A stretch of 64,000 bases of DNA from Gracilibacillus salinarum (GTDB lineage: Bacteria; Bacillota; Bacilli; Bacillales; Amphibacillaceae). Shown here in pieces: positions 53,606-64,000 of this stretch; position 1 is the first letter of the stretch; each line of letters starts with the position of its first letter. The notes beneath the pieces are model-generated. The model was not told the origin of the DNA, did not search any database, and was given only the letters and a program-made list of their open reading frames with translations. The translations under genes and the position numbers were made by a program. The stretch is from NCBI RefSeq assembly GCF_022919575.1, contig NZ_CP095071.1:248001-312000 (forward strand), in the 5' to 3' direction.

Positions 53606-54163
53606 ATGTCTCAACAATTACTTAACGAAACAAAAGATAAGATGAGTCAAGCGGCGAAAGCTTACTCAAAAAATTTAGCAACAGTTAGAGCTGGAAGAGC
53701 GAATCCAGCAATCCTTGACAGTGTTCAAGTAGAATACTATGGTGCATTAACACCATTAAATCAATTGTCTTCTATTTCTGTACCAGAAGCGAGATTATTA
53801 GTCATAACACCATTTGATAAATCATCTGTATCTGATATAGAAAAAGCAATTCAAAAAGCAGATTTAGGTCTTTCACCTTCCAATGATGGTAATGTGATTC
53901 GTATCAGTATTCCTGCATTAACAGAGGAACGCCGTAAGGAACTAGTCAAAGTAGTTGGTAAGTATGCAGAAGAAGCGAAAGTACAAATTCGTAACATTCG
54001 CCGTGAAGCAAACGATCAATTAAAGAAAGACGAGAAAAATGGTGACATTACGGAAGACGATTTAAGAGGCTTCCAAGACGACGTTCAGACAGAAACAAAT
54101 GCACAAATTAACAAAATTGACGAATTAACTAAACAAAAAGAACAAGAAATTATGGAAGTATAA
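53606..54163 (+). CDS. frr: Ribosome recycling factor
   Basis: Splits post-termination ribosomes together with EF-G. The 185-residue product has the family segments [40 protein letters not shown], and [20 protein letters not shown] followed by [28 protein letters not shown] lies before the ATG. It ends at a terminator. Confidence 0.98.
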   Translation: MSQQLLNETKDKMSQAAKAYSKNLATVRAGRANPAILDSVQVEYYGALTPLNQLSSISVPEARLLVITPFDKSSVSDIEKAIQKADLGLSPSNDGNVIRISIPALTEERRKELVKVVGKYAEEAKVQIRNIRREANDQLKKDEKNGDITEDDLRGFQDDVQTETNAQINKIDELTKQKEQEIMEV

Positions 54164-54197
54164 GCAAAAAAAAGGTAGAATATATGTTGAGTGTAGA

Positions 54198-54225
54198 AGC
54201 CCTCTTGCTAAGAAGAGGGTTTTTC
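54198..54225 (+). terminator. Rho-independent terminator after frr
   Basis: AGCCCTCTT and AAGAGGGT pair around a 6-base loop, followed by TTTT. Confidence 0.85.
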
Positions 54226-54282
54226 CACTTTATATAGTATAATAAATAAAAAAGAACCGGTCTTACATAATGGAGGATACTT

Positions 54283-55050
54283 ATGCGTTTGTTTAAACTT
54301 CCTTTTAACAATAAAAAAGAGAAAAACGTCGAAATCTCAACGGACCTATCAGAAAATATTCCGAAACATATTGCGATTATCATGGATGGTAATGGCAGAT
54401 GGGCTCAGAAACGTGGGTTGCCACGTATTGCTGGTCACCGTGAAGGGATGGATAATGTCAAAAGGATTGTAAAAGCAGCGAATCTGCTTCAAGTGGAAGT
54501 ATTAACACTTTACGCTTTTTCAACGGAGAATTGGAAGCGGCCTTCGAATGAAGTAGAATATCTGATGAGATTGCCGATTGATTTCCTGCAGCATTATTTA
54601 CCTGAACTAGTAGAAGAGAATGTTCGTGTGCAGACAATTGGAGAAGCGCAAGATTTACCAGCCAACACTCAAAAAGCCATTCTCAATGCAAAGCAGCAAA
54701 CAGCTGACAACACTGGTTTAATCTTAAATATTGCGATAAATTATGGTAGTCGATTTGAAATGATCCGCTCTATTAAAGAAATATGTGAAGAAGTTCAGGA
54801 AGGCAAGTATGGGATTGATGAAATTACAGAAAATACATTAAGCCATCATTTGTATACTTCACAGTTAGAGGATCCGGATTTATTGATTCGTACAAGTGGT
54901 GAACTGAGACTGAGTAATTTCCTGCTCTGGCAGGCTGCCTATTCAGAGTTGTGGTTCACTGAAACACTTTGGCCTGACTTTCATACAGAAGAATTTGAAG
55001 AGGCTATCCGCGACTATCAAAAAAGAAAACGTCGTTATGGCGGTATATAA
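54283..55050 (+). CDS. uppS: Undecaprenyl diphosphate synthase
   Basis: cis-Prenyltransferase that makes the C55 lipid carrier for peptidoglycan and teichoic acid synthesis. The 255-residue product has IAIIMDGNGRWAQKRGLPRI with the catalytic Asp, HREGMDNVKRIV, LTLYAFSTENWKRP and the C-terminal DLLIRTSGELRLSNFLLWQA. AATGGAGG precedes the ATG. It starts the uppS-cdsA-dxr-rasP run, all serving envelope and isoprenoid work. Confidence 0.98.
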   Translation: MRLFKLPFNNKKEKNVEISTDLSENIPKHIAIIMDGNGRWAQKRGLPRIAGHREGMDNVKRIVKAANLLQVEVLTLYAFSTENWKRPSNEVEYLMRLPIDFLQHYLPELVEENVRVQTIGEAQDLPANTQKAILNAKQQTADNTGLILNIAINYGSRFEMIRSIKEICEEVQEGKYGIDEITENTLSHHLYTSQLEDPDLLIRTSGELRLSNFLLWQAAYSELWFTETLWPDFHTEEFEEAIRDYQKRKRRYGGI

Positions 55051-55064
55051 GGTGTGAGATTATC

Positions 55065-55847
55065 ATGAAAACTAGAATTATAACGGCTATCGTGGCAATA
55101 TTACTTTTTTTCCCCATCATATTTTTAAGTGGATTAACATTTAAAATCGTGATGTATATCATTACAACGATAGGTTTTTTGGAATTGTTACACATGAGAA
55201 ATATGACAAGATTTCCTATTCCTACTTTTTTGGGAGTAGCTTTTCTTTGGTCGTTGTTAGTGTACGATGAATTCTTATACTTCTCTTCAGGACTTGAACT
55301 GCTTATGTTTTTTGTGCTGATTTTATTAGGTTATACGGTCCTGGTAAAGAACAAATTCACTTTTGAGGATGCTGGCTTTTTGATTTTAGCATCTATTTAT
55401 GTAGGTTTAGGCTTCTATTACGTGATTGAAACGCGAGAGGTCGATAATGGACTAGTCTATATTTTTTATGTTATTCTTGTGATATTATCAACGGATTCCG
55501 GTGCCTATTTCTTTGGAAGAGCATTTGGTAAACATAAATTGTGGCCGAAAATCAGTCCTAAAAAAACAGTAGAAGGTGCGTTGGGTGGTATACTGCTTGC
55601 CTGTATTGTAGCGGTAGTATTTGATTACTTCTTTCCCGTGCCAGGTGCGCTGTTTGAATTGATTATCGTGACGATACTGTCATCCATATTTGCTCAAATT
55701 GGTGATTTAGTCGAGTCGGCGATTAAACGACATTATGATGTGAAGGATTCAGGTAAACTGTTACCAGGTCACGGCGGAATTCTCGATCGGTTTGATAGCT
55801 GGTTATTTGTATTTCCGTTGTTACATTTTATCCATTTCATCTCATAA
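55065..55847 (+). CDS. cdsA: Phosphatidate cytidylyltransferase
   Basis: Makes CDP-diacylglycerol from phosphatidic acid and CTP for phospholipid synthesis. The 260-residue membrane protein has about seven membrane segments and the C-terminal family signature (KRHYDVKDSGKLLPGHGGIL, then DRFDSWLFVFP). STDSGAYFFGRAFGKHKL lies in the middle. Slightly shorter than in B. subtilis but complete. Confidence 0.97.
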   Translation: MKTRIITAIVAILLFFPIIFLSGLTFKIVMYIITTIGFLELLHMRNMTRFPIPTFLGVAFLWSLLVYDEFLYFSSGLELLMFFVLILLGYTVLVKNKFTFEDAGFLILASIYVGLGFYYVIETREVDNGLVYIFYVILVILSTDSGAYFFGRAFGKHKLWPKISPKKTVEGALGGILLACIVAVVFDYFFPVPGALFELIIVTILSSIFAQIGDLVESAIKRHYDVKDSGKLLPGHGGILDRFDSWLFVFPLLHFIHFIS

Positions 55848-55873
55848 ACTAATAGAAGTTGGAGCGTTCTACT

Positions 55874-57016
55874 ATGAAAAATATCACATTATTAGGTGCA
55901 ACCGGATCAATTGGTTTGCAGACATTGGATGTTATCCGAGAACATAACGATAAATTTCGATTATTTGCTATTGCATTTGGTAAAAATGTTGATAAGGCAA
56001 TTGATATTATCGAATCCTTTCATCCCAAAAAGATTGTGGTGCAAGAGGAATCAATTAGACAGCAGTTGTTAGCACATAACGATCAATTAACCATTTTACT
56101 CGGAAACGAAGGTATGGAAGAAATCAGCGCGGATGCTGATACGGACGTATTAGTTAATGCGGTAATGGGTAGTATCGGTCTAAGCGCTACAATTACAGCA
56201 ATTAGACATAAGAAACAGATTGCCATAGCTAATAAAGAAACATTAGTGACTGCCGGTCATATTGTGATGGCAGAAGCAAAAAAATATGGGGTGGACTTGC
56301 TTCCGGTTGATAGTGAGCACTCAGCCATTTTTCAAGCATTAAATGGGGAACATGCTAAAGATGTACATAAACTTATTCTTACAGCATCAGGTGGAAGTTT
56401 CCGAGATAAAAAGCGTTCTGACCTCCATGGAGTAACCGTACACGATGCTCTCAACCATCCAAATTGGAGTATGGGTGCTAAGATTACGATCGATTCTGCT
56501 ACGATGATGAACAAAGGTTTGGAAGTAATTGAAGCACATTGGCTATTTGATATGGCCTATAACAAGATCGATGTCATTCAGCATAAAGAAAGCATTATCC
56601 ACTCTATGGTTGAATATGTTGATAACAGTGTTATTGCACAACTGGGTACACCGGATATGCGCGTGCCGATTCAGTATGCTTTGACCTATCCGGATCGCAT
56701 GGCGTTGCCAGCATCTAAGCGTCTTGACTTGGTTGAAATCAGTACTTTGCATTTTGACAGAATGGACACTGAACGCTTTCCATGTCTTGCTTTTGCTTAT
56801 GAGGCAGGTAATAAAGGTGGTTCATTACCTACGGTGTTAAATGCAGCCAATGAGGCAGCAGTTGATTTGTTTTTAAATGAGAAGATTACCTTTTTAGAAA
56901 TCGAAGAAGTGATTGCTAATGCAATGGCACATTATCCATTTATCGATCAGCCTGATATCAGTGCTATTCAAAAGATTGACCAGGAAGTTCGACAGCAAAT
57001 CTATGAAAAATATTGA
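55874..57016 (+). CDS. dxr: 1-deoxy-D-xylulose 5-phosphate reductoisomerase
   Basis: Second step of the MEP isoprenoid pathway, using NADPH and a divalent metal. The 380-residue product shows the NADPH-binding [35 protein letters not shown], the metal-site [13 protein letters not shown] and [23 protein letters not shown] 55874 after TTGGAG matches the family start; TTG 55859 is not needed. It supplies precursors for UppS upstream. Confidence 0.97.
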   Translation: MKNITLLGATGSIGLQTLDVIREHNDKFRLFAIAFGKNVDKAIDIIESFHPKKIVVQEESIRQQLLAHNDQLTILLGNEGMEEISADADTDVLVNAVMGSIGLSATITAIRHKKQIAIANKETLVTAGHIVMAEAKKYGVDLLPVDSEHSAIFQALNGEHAKDVHKLILTASGGSFRDKKRSDLHGVTVHDALNHPNWSMGAKITIDSATMMNKGLEVIEAHWLFDMAYNKIDVIQHKESIIHSMVEYVDNSVIAQLGTPDMRVPIQYALTYPDRMALPASKRLDLVEISTLHFDRMDTERFPCLAFAYEAGNKGGSLPTVLNAANEAAVDLFLNEKITFLEIEEVIANAMAHYPFIDQPDISAIQKIDQEVRQQIYEKY

Positions 57017-57045
57017 TTACGAGTGTGAGGGAAGGAGTGCTTTGA

Positions 57046-58301
57046 TTGACGACCATTATTGCCTTTATATTAATGTTCGGTTTGCTTGTATTTGTACATG
57101 AATTTGGCCATTTTTATGTTGCCAAGAAAACAGGCATGCTTGTTCGGGAATTTGCGATCGGGTTCGGCCCTAAAGTATTCTCGATTGTGAAAAATGAAAC
57201 CTTATATACTATCCGGTTATTACCTATGGGGGCTATGTTCGGGTTGCCGGTGAAGATCCCGAGATAATTGATATTAAACCAGGTCAACATATCGGATTAA
57301 CGTTTAATAATGATGGGGAAGTAAATCAGATCATCGTAAATAATAAGGCAAAGCATCCTGATGCCTTCATTATCGAGGTAGAACATATTGACCTTGATCA
57401 TAATTTGACGATTGAAGGCTATGAAATAGACGAAGAGAAGAAGTACTCCTTCCGTGTAAATGAAAAAGCTGACTTTATTATGGATGAACGATCCACGCAA
57501 ATAGCGCCTTACAATCGACAGTTCGGATCGAAATCTCTTGGACAGCGAGCTTTGCAATTATTCGCTGGTCCATTAATGAATTTTGTCCTAACGATTGTGA
57601 TTTTTATCGTCCTTGCAAACATTCAAGGTGTACCTGTCGATGATGTACGAATAGGATCTGTTGTCGATGACAGTCCTGCGCAAGAAGCTGGACTACAGGC
57701 TAATGATACTGTAATTGGCATTGAAGGTTCATCGATTAGTTCCTGGGATGAATTTCAGGAGATCGTGCAGTCCAGTCCCAATGAATCGTTAGAAATGACT
57801 GTCCTGCGAAATAATGAGCAATTGGCAGTAGAGGTAACTCCAGCTGCTGTTGAGACTGCTGAAGATACAATTGGACAGGTTGGGGTGACACTGGCCTTAG
57901 AGAAATCATTTCTACGCGCTATTCCATACAGTTTGGAAGAGACCTATCGCTGGTCTACTTTAATTCTGACAAATGTAACGAAATTAATTACCGGTCAGTT
58001 TTCGATTGATGTTTTATCAGGTCCGGTTGGTATATATGATGCAACCGACCAGGTAGTGAAAACTGGTTTTATGAATTTTATGACGTGGACCGCGGTGCTG
58101 AGTGTTAACTTAGGTATTATGAATTTATTACCATTACCTGCACTTGACGGAGGCCGACTATTATTTGTCGGATTAGAAGCAGTGAGAGGAAAGCCAATTG
58201 ATCCTCAAAAAGAGGGTATTGTGCACTTTATTGGATTTGCTTTATTAATGCTGCTGATGATTGTTGTAACGTGGAATGATATCCAACGCTTATTCTTATA
58301 A
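57046..58301 (+). pseudogene. rasP: Site-2 zinc metalloprotease RasP (RseP), frameshifted
   Basis: Intramembrane protease that in B. subtilis degrades anti-sigma factors (RsiW) and signal peptides. TTG 57046 (GGAAGGAGTG before) starts a frame with the zinc motif [17 protein letters not shown] and TIRLLPMG. The frame then shifts at the G5 tract 57238-57242 and stops at 57265-57267. Adding one G gives [20 protein letters not shown], and the protein continues through IAPYNRQFGSKSLGQRALQL, a PDZ domain, MNLLPLPALDGGRLLFVGLE and TWNDIQRLFL, about 418 residues. Everything else is conserved, so the lesion is recent or a sequence error. Confidence 0.9.
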
Positions 58302-58324
58302 AAGATTTTCATCAAGCGGCGAAG

Positions 58325-58399
58325 CGGGTATTAGCTGAATGCTAACACCCCGATTAAATTTGCTAACCCATCCATGGGACAAGACGCCCTTGATGGATG
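58325..58399 (+). terminator. Two hairpins between rasP and proS
   Basis: CGGGTATTAGC with GCTAACACCCCG (58325-58352) and CATCCATGGG with CCC and ATGGATG (58369-58399) form two stems. The second is followed after a few bases by TTTTCTAATTTTT and may terminate rasP transcription. I find no T-box specifier or AGGGTGGNACCGCG sequence before proS. Confidence 0.5.
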
Positions 58400-58446
58400 A
58401 CATACTTTTCTAATTTTTATTGAAATCATTGAGGTGATATTTGCAA

Positions 58447-60147
58447 ATGAGACATAGTAAAACACTTATCCCAACTTTAAAAGAAGTACCAGCAGATGCG
58501 GAAATCAGAAGTCACCAACTATTAGTTCGTGCTGGATATATCCGTCAGACTGCATCAGGTATTTACAGCTTATTACCATTAGGGAATAAAGTTCTAAAAA
58601 ACGTTGAAAAAATAGTTCATGAAGAAATGGAAAAAATAGGAGCAGTGGAGATGCTGATGCCTGCTCTGCAACCTTCTGAGCTCTGGAAGGAAACGGGCAG
58701 ATGGAATAGCTACGGTCGAGAATTAATGCGACTAAATGACCGCCACGACCGTGAATTTGCCTTAGGAGCAACACATGAAGAAGTAACCACAAGTCTCATT
58801 GCAGATGAAGTGAAAAGTTATAAGAAACTTCCACTTAGTGTATATCAGATCCAAACAAAGTATCGCGACGAAAAAAGACCTCGTTTTGGTTTGTTACGTG
58901 GACGTGAATTTGTTATGAAGGATGCCTATTCTTTCCATACATCGCAGGAAAGTCTTGACGAAGCATACCAAAAATTTTACACAGCTTACCAGAATATTTT
59001 TTCTCGCTGTGGATTGAATTTCCGAGCGGTTATAGCAGATTCCGGCGCCATGGGCGGAAAGGATACCCATGAATTTATGGCGTTGTCCGAAGTTGGAGAA
59101 GATACAATTGCCTACTCAGATTCGTCTGACTTTGCAGCGAATATTGAGATGGCGTCTGTCCATTTGGACTATCCGGAGAATACAGAAGCAATGCAGGAAT
59201 TAGAAATAGTAGATACACCTGGCTATAAGACAATGGAGCAAGTATCACAATTTTTACATGAACCATTGGAAAAAGGTATCAAATCACTGTTATTTAAAGT
59301 GGACGAACGGTTTGTCCTGGTGTTGTCACGTGGAGACCATGAAATAAATGATATTAAATTAAAGCATGCTCTCGAGGCATTCGACGTTGAATTAGCATCC
59401 CAGGAAGAAGCAAGTCAATTATTTGGGGCAGAAGTTGGTTCGATTGGGCCTGTATCTGTACCGGATGAGATAGAAGTCATTGCCGATCATGCCGTTGCAG
59501 TTATGAAAAATGCATACTGCGGTACTAATGAAAATGATAAGCATTATAAAAATGCTAATCCTGATCGCGATTTTAACATATCTTCTTTCCATGATCTTCG
59601 ATTCATCAAGGAAGGTGATCCCTCTCCAGATGGACAGGGAACCATCCAATTTGCAAAAGGTATTGAAGTTGGACAGGTCTTTAAATTAGGTACGTTCTAT
59701 GCAGAGAAACTAGGTGCTTCTTATTTAAATGAACAAGGCAAACAAGAAACCATGACAATGGGGTGTTACGGAGTAGGTGTCTCCCGTACTATTGCAGCTA
59801 TTGTAGAGCAATATAATGATGAGAACGGGATAAAGTGGCCAAAAGAAATAACTCCTTATCAAGTTCATTTGATTGCAGTGAACCCTAAGAATGATGAACA
59901 ATCGGAACTGGCTGAAGAAATCTATCAACAATTAGAAGCAAATAACATATCTGTTTTATATGACGACCGTAAAGAACGTCCAGGTGTGAAATTTGCAGAC
60001 AGTGATTTAATTGGATTGCCTGTTCGTGTGACAGTTGGTAAGAAAGCTGCAGACGGCTATGTCGAATGCAAGTTGAGAGAGAATGGGGAACAAGAAGATC
60101 TTCACCTATCAGATTTGCTTCCGAAATTACATGCAATGTTTAACTAA
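58447..60147 (+). CDS. proS: Prolyl-tRNA synthetase
   Basis: Charges tRNA-Pro. The 566-residue product is the bacterial class II form with motif 1 near the start ([20 protein letters not shown]), motif 2 ([20 protein letters not shown]) and an editing insertion (about residues 225-405). Motif 3 is in [19 protein letters not shown], followed by the anticodon-binding domain. ATG 58447 fits GAGGTGAT. Length matches B. subtilis ProS. Confidence 0.98.
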   Translation: MRHSKTLIPTLKEVPADAEIRSHQLLVRAGYIRQTASGIYSLLPLGNKVLKNVEKIVHEEMEKIGAVEMLMPALQPSELWKETGRWNSYGRELMRLNDRHDREFALGATHEEVTTSLIADEVKSYKKLPLSVYQIQTKYRDEKRPRFGLLRGREFVMKDAYSFHTSQESLDEAYQKFYTAYQNIFSRCGLNFRAVIADSGAMGGKDTHEFMALSEVGEDTIAYSDSSDFAANIEMASVHLDYPENTEAMQELEIVDTPGYKTMEQVSQFLHEPLEKGIKSLLFKVDERFVLVLSRGDHEINDIKLKHALEAFDVELASQEEASQLFGAEVGSIGPVSVPDEIEVIADHAVAVMKNAYCGTNENDKHYKNANPDRDFNISSFHDLRFIKEGDPSPDGQGTIQFAKGIEVGQVFKLGTFYAEKLGASYLNEQGKQETMTMGCYGVGVSRTIAAIVEQYNDENGIKWPKEITPYQVHLIAVNPKNDEQSELAEEIYQQLEANNISVLYDDRKERPGVKFADSDLIGLPVRVTVGKKAADGYVECKLRENGEQEDLHLSDLLPKLHAMFN

Positions 60148-60150
60148 TAC

Positions 60151-60194
60151 AATTCCCTTGTCTCCTTAACACAGACAAGGGAATTATCTTTATG
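60151..60194 (+). terminator. Rho-independent terminator after proS
   Basis: Perfect arms AATTCCCTTGTCT and AGACAAGGGAATT around a 9-base loop, followed by ATCTTTAT. Confidence 0.8.
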
Positions 60195-60235
60195 TAAGCT
60201 ATACTGGAAAGATTAACAAGTAAAGGAGATCAGGC

Positions 60236-63200
60236 ATGAGCATCTCTAATCATGAAAAATTCCGACTTTTAGTGGATCAAATTGGTATAACGGACGACAT
60301 GAAAAATAAGTATTTCCAAGAAGGAAGTATTGAAAAGCTCGAAGTATTTCGTGCTGATCAGCGCTGGCATTTTCATTTTCAGCTTGCTGAATCGGTTCCT
60401 GCTGATATTTATCAGCTGTTCATATTGAAACTGACAGAAGCATTTTCTTCGATTGCCAAGGTTACCTGGTCAATACAAGTACAGCAAGATCAGCTCAGCG
60501 AGAAGGAACGTTTTGATTATTGGCAGATTTTTCTATCAGAATTAGTGAATGAATCCCCAAAATATCGAGCAATAGAAAATAAAAAGCCATTATTTAATGA
60601 TAATACTATTATGTTAACTGTAAGTAACCAGATCGAAGCACAGTGGGGGAAAAATATTCAAGGGCATCTTGATCAATTTTGTACAAAAGCTGGTCTAGCC
60701 AAGCAAATTATCAAAATGGAAGTAGCCGATCAACAAGAGGAGTTAGAGAAATTCCAACAGGAAAAAGCAATGGAAGACCGTAAAAAAGTCGAAGAAGCTT
60801 TTAAACAACAAGAAAAACGCGCACAGGAATCAAAACAGGAAACGGATATGGGACCTGTTCAACTCGGCTATCCGATTAAAGAAGTACCTGTTCCGATGAG
60901 AGACATTTTCGAAGAAGAGAAAAGCATTGTCTTTCAAGGTTATCTATTTGATGCTGACATCCGTGAATTACGATCAGGAAGACATTTGCTTATCCTGAAG
61001 GTGACAGATTATACCGATTCCTTCCAGATAAAAATGTTTTCTAAAGGTGATCAAGACGTTGAAAAGTTTAAGCAGTTAAAAGAAGGACTCTGGATTAAGG
61101 CTAAAGGTATGATTCAGACTGATAATTTCTCGAATGAATTAACGATGATGGCTAAAGACATTCAACAAGTCCCTACTATCACAAGAGACGATCCAGGTCT
61201 GGATGGGGAGAAGCGTGTAGAACTGCATGCCCACACATTGATGAGCCAGATGGATGCAGTAGTGTCAGCGTCTAAATTAGTCGAGCAAGCTGGTAAATGG
61301 GGGCATAAAGCAATTGCTATTACTGACCATGCTGTTGCGCAAGCTTATCCAGAGGCATATGCAGCTGGGCAAAAGCACGGAGTGAAGGTTGTCTACGGTG
61401 TCGAAGCGAATATTGTCGATGACGGTGTGCCGATTGCCTATAATGAAGCAGATCGGAATTTGGCTGAGGATACCTATGTGGTATTTGACGTCGAAACAAC
61501 TGGTTTATCTGCAATTTACGATACGATTATTGAGCTTGCAGCTGTAAAAATTACAAACGGTGAGATCGTGGATCGATATGAATCGTTTGCTAACCCTCAT
61601 CATCCACTGTCCGAAACGACAACGAATTTAACTGGGATAACAGATGACATGGTCAAAGATGCCCCGGAAGTAGAAGATGTCTTGAAGGAATTCCATGCTT
61701 GGATGGGCGATGCGATTTTGGTTGCTCATAACGCTGACTTTGATATGGGCTTTTTGAATACAGGGTTTAAGCGGATTGGTTATGATGAGGCAAGTAATCC
61801 TGTTATCGATACACTGGAGTTGGCTAGATTACTTTTCCCTGAATTAAAGAATCACCGTCTCAATACACTTTGTAAAAAGCTTGATATTGAATTAACCCAG
61901 CACCACCGGGCGATTTACGATGCTGAAGCAACAGGTTATTTGTTGTGGAAATTTGTGAAACTATCGATAGAACGAGGCATTACTAATCACAATCAATATA
62001 ATCAGCATATGGGGGAAGGTAATGCATATCAGCGTTCGAGACCTTTCCATGCGACGTTGCTTGCCGTTACTCAGGAAGGCTTAAAGAATATTTATAAACT
62101 GGTATCGATGGCACATATCAATTATTTTTATCGTGTACCAAGAATTCCGAGATCCAAGCTGCAGCAGTATCGAGAAGGGATATTAGTTGGAACTGCTTGT
62201 GATCAGGGGGAAGTCTTTGAAACGATGATGCAAAAATCGAAGGAACAGGCTGAAAAAGTAGCGAAATTTTATGATTATATTGAAGTTCAGCCACCTGCCA
62301 ATTTTGTTCATTTATATGACAGAGAGTTAGTACAGAATGAAGCGCAGTTATACGATATTATCCGTAATATCGTGCAATTAGCTAGTGACCTTAACAAACC
62401 ATGTGTGGCGACAGGGAATGTTCACCACATTAATGAAAATGATCGCATATACCGTCAAATCCTGATTTCATCACAAAGTGGTAATCCTTTAAGTCGTCAA
62501 ACATTGCCAAATGCCTATTTCAGAACAACCACTGAGATGATGGAGGCTTTCTCCTTTTTAGGCGAAGAGACAGCAAAACAAATTGTTATCGATAATCCCA
62601 ATGCACTTGTAGATCAGTTAGAAGATATTAAACCTGTTAAAGAAGATTTGTACACACCAAATATCGAAGGTGCAGAACAAGAGATTAGAGATTTAAGTTA
62701 CAATTTTGCCCGGTCTGTATATGGTGATGAGTTGCCAGAACTCGTTGAAAAAAGAATAGAGAAAGAATTAAAAAGTATAATAGGACATGGATTCGCAGTT
62801 ATTTACTTAATTTCACAAAAACTGGTGAAAAAGTCATTGGATGACGGATACCTGGTTGGTTCAAGGGGTTCCGTTGGTTCATCTTTAATTGCGACATTCA
62901 CTGAAATTACAGAAGTAAATCCCTTGCCGCCTCATTATGTTTGTCCAGAATGTAAGGAAAGTCAGTTCTTCGATGATGGATCTGTCGGGAGCGGGTTCGA
63001 TTTACCTGACAAAAATTGTTCCAAGTGTGACGTACCACTCAAGAAGGACGGCCAGGACATTCCCTTTGAGACATTCTTAGGCTTTAAAGGGGATAAGGTC
63101 CCCGATATTGACTTGAACTTTTCTGGTGAATATCAACCACGGGCACATAACTACACGAAAGTATTGTTTGGTGAAGATAATGTCTATCGCGCTGGAACAA

Positions 63201-64000
63201 TTGGTACAGTTGCGGAGAAGACGGCATATGGATATGTTAAAGGATATGCTAGCGATAAGGAGATGACCCTGAAACAAGCTGAGGTTGATCGGCTTGTGAA
63301 AGGTTGTACTGGTGCTAAACGAACGACCGGTCAGCACCCAGGTGGTATTATAGTAGTACCAGATGATAAAGAAATCTATGATTTTACACCCATACAGTTT
63401 CCTGCGGATGACCGTAACTCGGAATGGAGAACGACACACTTTGACTTCCATTCTATTCATGATAATTTGTTAAAACTAGATATACTTGGACACGATGATC
63501 CAACCGTTATCAGAATGTTACAGGATTTAAGCGGAATAGATCCGCAAACTGTACCGACCGATGATGAGGAAGTAATGAAAATTTTCTCCGGGCCGGAAGT
63601 GTTAGGTGTGACATCTGACCAAATTATGTGTAAAACTGGTACATTGGGCGTACCTGAGTTTGGTACTCGATTCGTCCGTCAAATGCTGGAGGATACAAAG
63701 CCAAAGACATTTGCCGAGCTTGTTATTATATCAGGACTAAGTCACGGTACAGATGTATGGTTAGGAAATGCACAGGAATTAATTAATAACGGTATTTGCG
63801 GCTTGCCAGATGTTATTGGTTGTCGTGATGATATTATGGTCTACCTGATGCACAAAGGCTTAGATGCATCGCTTGCGTTTAAAATCATGGAATTTGTTCG
63901 TAAAGGTAAAGGACTTGACCCAGAGTGGATTGAGGAAATGAAAAAGCATGATGTGCCCGATTGGTACATCGATTCCTGTAAGAAAATAAAGTATATGTTC
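60236..64000 (+). CDS. polC: DNA polymerase III alpha subunit PolC, 3' end outside the window
   Basis: Main replicative polymerase of low-GC Gram-positive bacteria, with built-in proofreading. 1255 codons are visible without a stop; the full protein is usually about 1430-1440 residues. In order: N-terminal domain, OB fold (about 215-330), PHP domain ([20 protein letters not shown]), and an inserted 3'-5' exonuclease ([38 protein letters not shown]). The polymerase core has [20 protein letters not shown], a zinc finger (CPEC with CSKC) and the catalytic [16 protein letters not shown] precedes ATG 60236. It is the last gene in the window. Confidence 0.97.
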   Translation, partial: MSISNHEKFRLLVDQIGITDDMKNKYFQEGSIEKLEVFRADQRWHFHFQLAESVPADIYQLFILKLTEAFSSIAKVTWSIQVQQDQLSEKERFDYWQIFLSELVNESPKYRAIENKKPLFNDNTIMLTVSNQIEAQWGKNIQGHLDQFCTKAGLAKQIIKMEVADQQEELEKFQQEKAMEDRKKVEEAFKQQEKRAQESKQETDMGPVQLGYPIKEVPVPMRDIFEEEKSIVFQGYLFDADIRELRSGRHLLILKVTDYTDSFQIKMFSKGDQDVEKFKQLKEGLWIKAKGMIQTDNFSNELTMMAKDIQQVPTITRDDPGLDGEKRVELHAHTLMSQMDAVVSASKLVEQAGKWGHKAIAITDHAVAQAYPEAYAAGQKHGVKVVYGVEANIVDDGVPIAYNEADRNLAEDTYVVFDVETTGLSAIYDTIIELAAVKITNGEIVDRYESFANPHHPLSETTTNLTGITDDMVKDAPEVEDVLKEFHAWMGDAILVAHNADFDMGFLNTGFKRIGYDEASNPVIDTLELARLLFPELKNHRLNTLCKKLDIELTQHHRAIYDAEATGYLLWKFVKLSIERGITNHNQYNQHMGEGNAYQRSRPFHATLLAVTQEGLKNIYKLVSMAHINYFYRVPRIPRSKLQQYREGILVGTACDQGEVFETMMQKSKEQAEKVAKFYDYIEVQPPANFVHLYDRELVQNEAQLYDIIRNIVQLASDLNKPCVATGNVHHINENDRIYRQILISSQSGNPLSRQTLPNAYFRTTTEMMEAFSFLGEETAKQIVIDNPNALVDQLEDIKPVKEDLYTPNIEGAEQEIRDLSYNFARSVYGDELPELVEKRIEKELKSIIGHGFAVIYLISQKLVKKSLDDGYLVGSRGSVGSSLIATFTEITEVNPLPPHYVCPECKESQFFDDGSVGSGFDLPDKNCSKCDVPLKKDGQDIPFETFLGFKGDKVPDIDLNFSGEYQPRAHNYTKVLFGEDNVYRAGTIGTVAEKTAYGYVKGYASDKEMTLKQAEVDRLVKGCTGAKRTTGQHPGGIIVVPDDKEIYDFTPIQFPADDRNSEWRTTHFDFHSIHDNLLKLDILGHDDPTVIRMLQDLSGIDPQTVPTDDEEVMKIFSGPEVLGVTSDQIMCKTGTLGVPEFGTRFVRQMLEDTKPKTFAELVIISGLSHGTDVWLGNAQELINNGICGLPDVIGCRDDIMVYLMHKGLDASLAFKIMEFVRKGKGLDPEWIEEMKKHDVPDWYIDSCKKIKYMF

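Noticed and set aside
58302..58446. T-box leader of proS
   Set aside because: There is no conserved T-box sequence or antiterminator core; only two simple hairpins are present.
63077..63460. Minus-strand 127-residue frame in polC
   Set aside because: It lies antisense to the conserved polymerase core and is not plausible as a gene.
1..64000. CRISPR array, prophage, tRNA/rRNA genes or a defence system
   Set aside because: No regularly spaced direct repeats, phage structural genes, integrase with attachment sites, or RNA gene signatures were seen; the only recombinase is the housekeeping XerC.

Overview
The window is a stretch of low-GC Gram-positive chromosome from the family Bacillaceae. 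Gene order closely follows the Bacillus subtilis rpsP-to-polC region: rpsP-khpA(ylqC)-ylqD-rimM-trmD-rplS-sipS/lepB-rbgA-rnhB-ylqG-ylqH-sucC-sucD-dprA-topA-xerC-hslV-hslU-codY, then the whole fla/che operon, then rpsB-tsf-pyrH-frr-uppS-cdsA-dxr-rasP-proS-polC. The protein sequences suggest a halophilic or halotolerant relative such as the Oceanobacillus/Gracilibacillus/Virgibacillus group; I cannot name the species.

1-616: ribosomal protein S16 and the KH-domain protein KhpA, ending at a strong terminator. About 660-5000: an accessory island between khpA and ylqD, which are adjacent in B. subtilis. It holds a small lipoprotein gene, a broken DUF6973-like gene, two YesK-like membrane proteins, an IS1182-type transposase remnant joined to a broken zf-HC2-like gene, a 49-residue membrane protein and several unrecognised decayed fragments. 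5041-9538: the ylqD-rimM-trmD-rplS-lepB-rbgA-rnhB translation and secretion genes. 9561-11671: a FliK-like/FlhB-C-terminal-like pair (ylqG/ylqH) lying outside the main flagellar operon. 11672-12301: a non-coding stretch with a 424-bp element bounded by 20-bp inverted repeats, then the sucC promoter. 12302-21609: succinyl-CoA synthetase, DprA, topoisomerase I, XerC, the HslUV protease and CodY. The trmFO gene usually found between topA and xerC is absent.

21981-50848: a complete 35-gene fla/che operon, all on the plus strand, from flgB to a swrB-like gene. It encodes the rod, M-ring, C-ring switch, export gate and ATPase, hook and hook cap, the FlhF/FlhG placement GTPases, the CheA/W/B/C/D/Y chemotaxis set and sigma-D. 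Additions compared with B. subtilis are a small flg_new-type gene after flgD, and a fapA gene plus a 99-residue unknown between sigD and swrB. 50856-64000: rpsB-tsf, pyrH-frr, uppS-cdsA-dxr-rasP, proS and the first 1255 codons of polC. The site-2 protease gene rasP carries a one-base frameshift in a G tract.

The signals most worth follow-up are: a hairpin between a Shine-Dalgarno and the swrD start codon that would bring them to a 9-nt spacing; two intergenic inverted-repeat elements sharing the arm consensus TACGGATTATGTYAACT; a long foldback in the predicted topA leader; and the rasP frameshift. I found no CRISPR array, prophage, tRNA or rRNA, and no plainly new defence or metabolic system.
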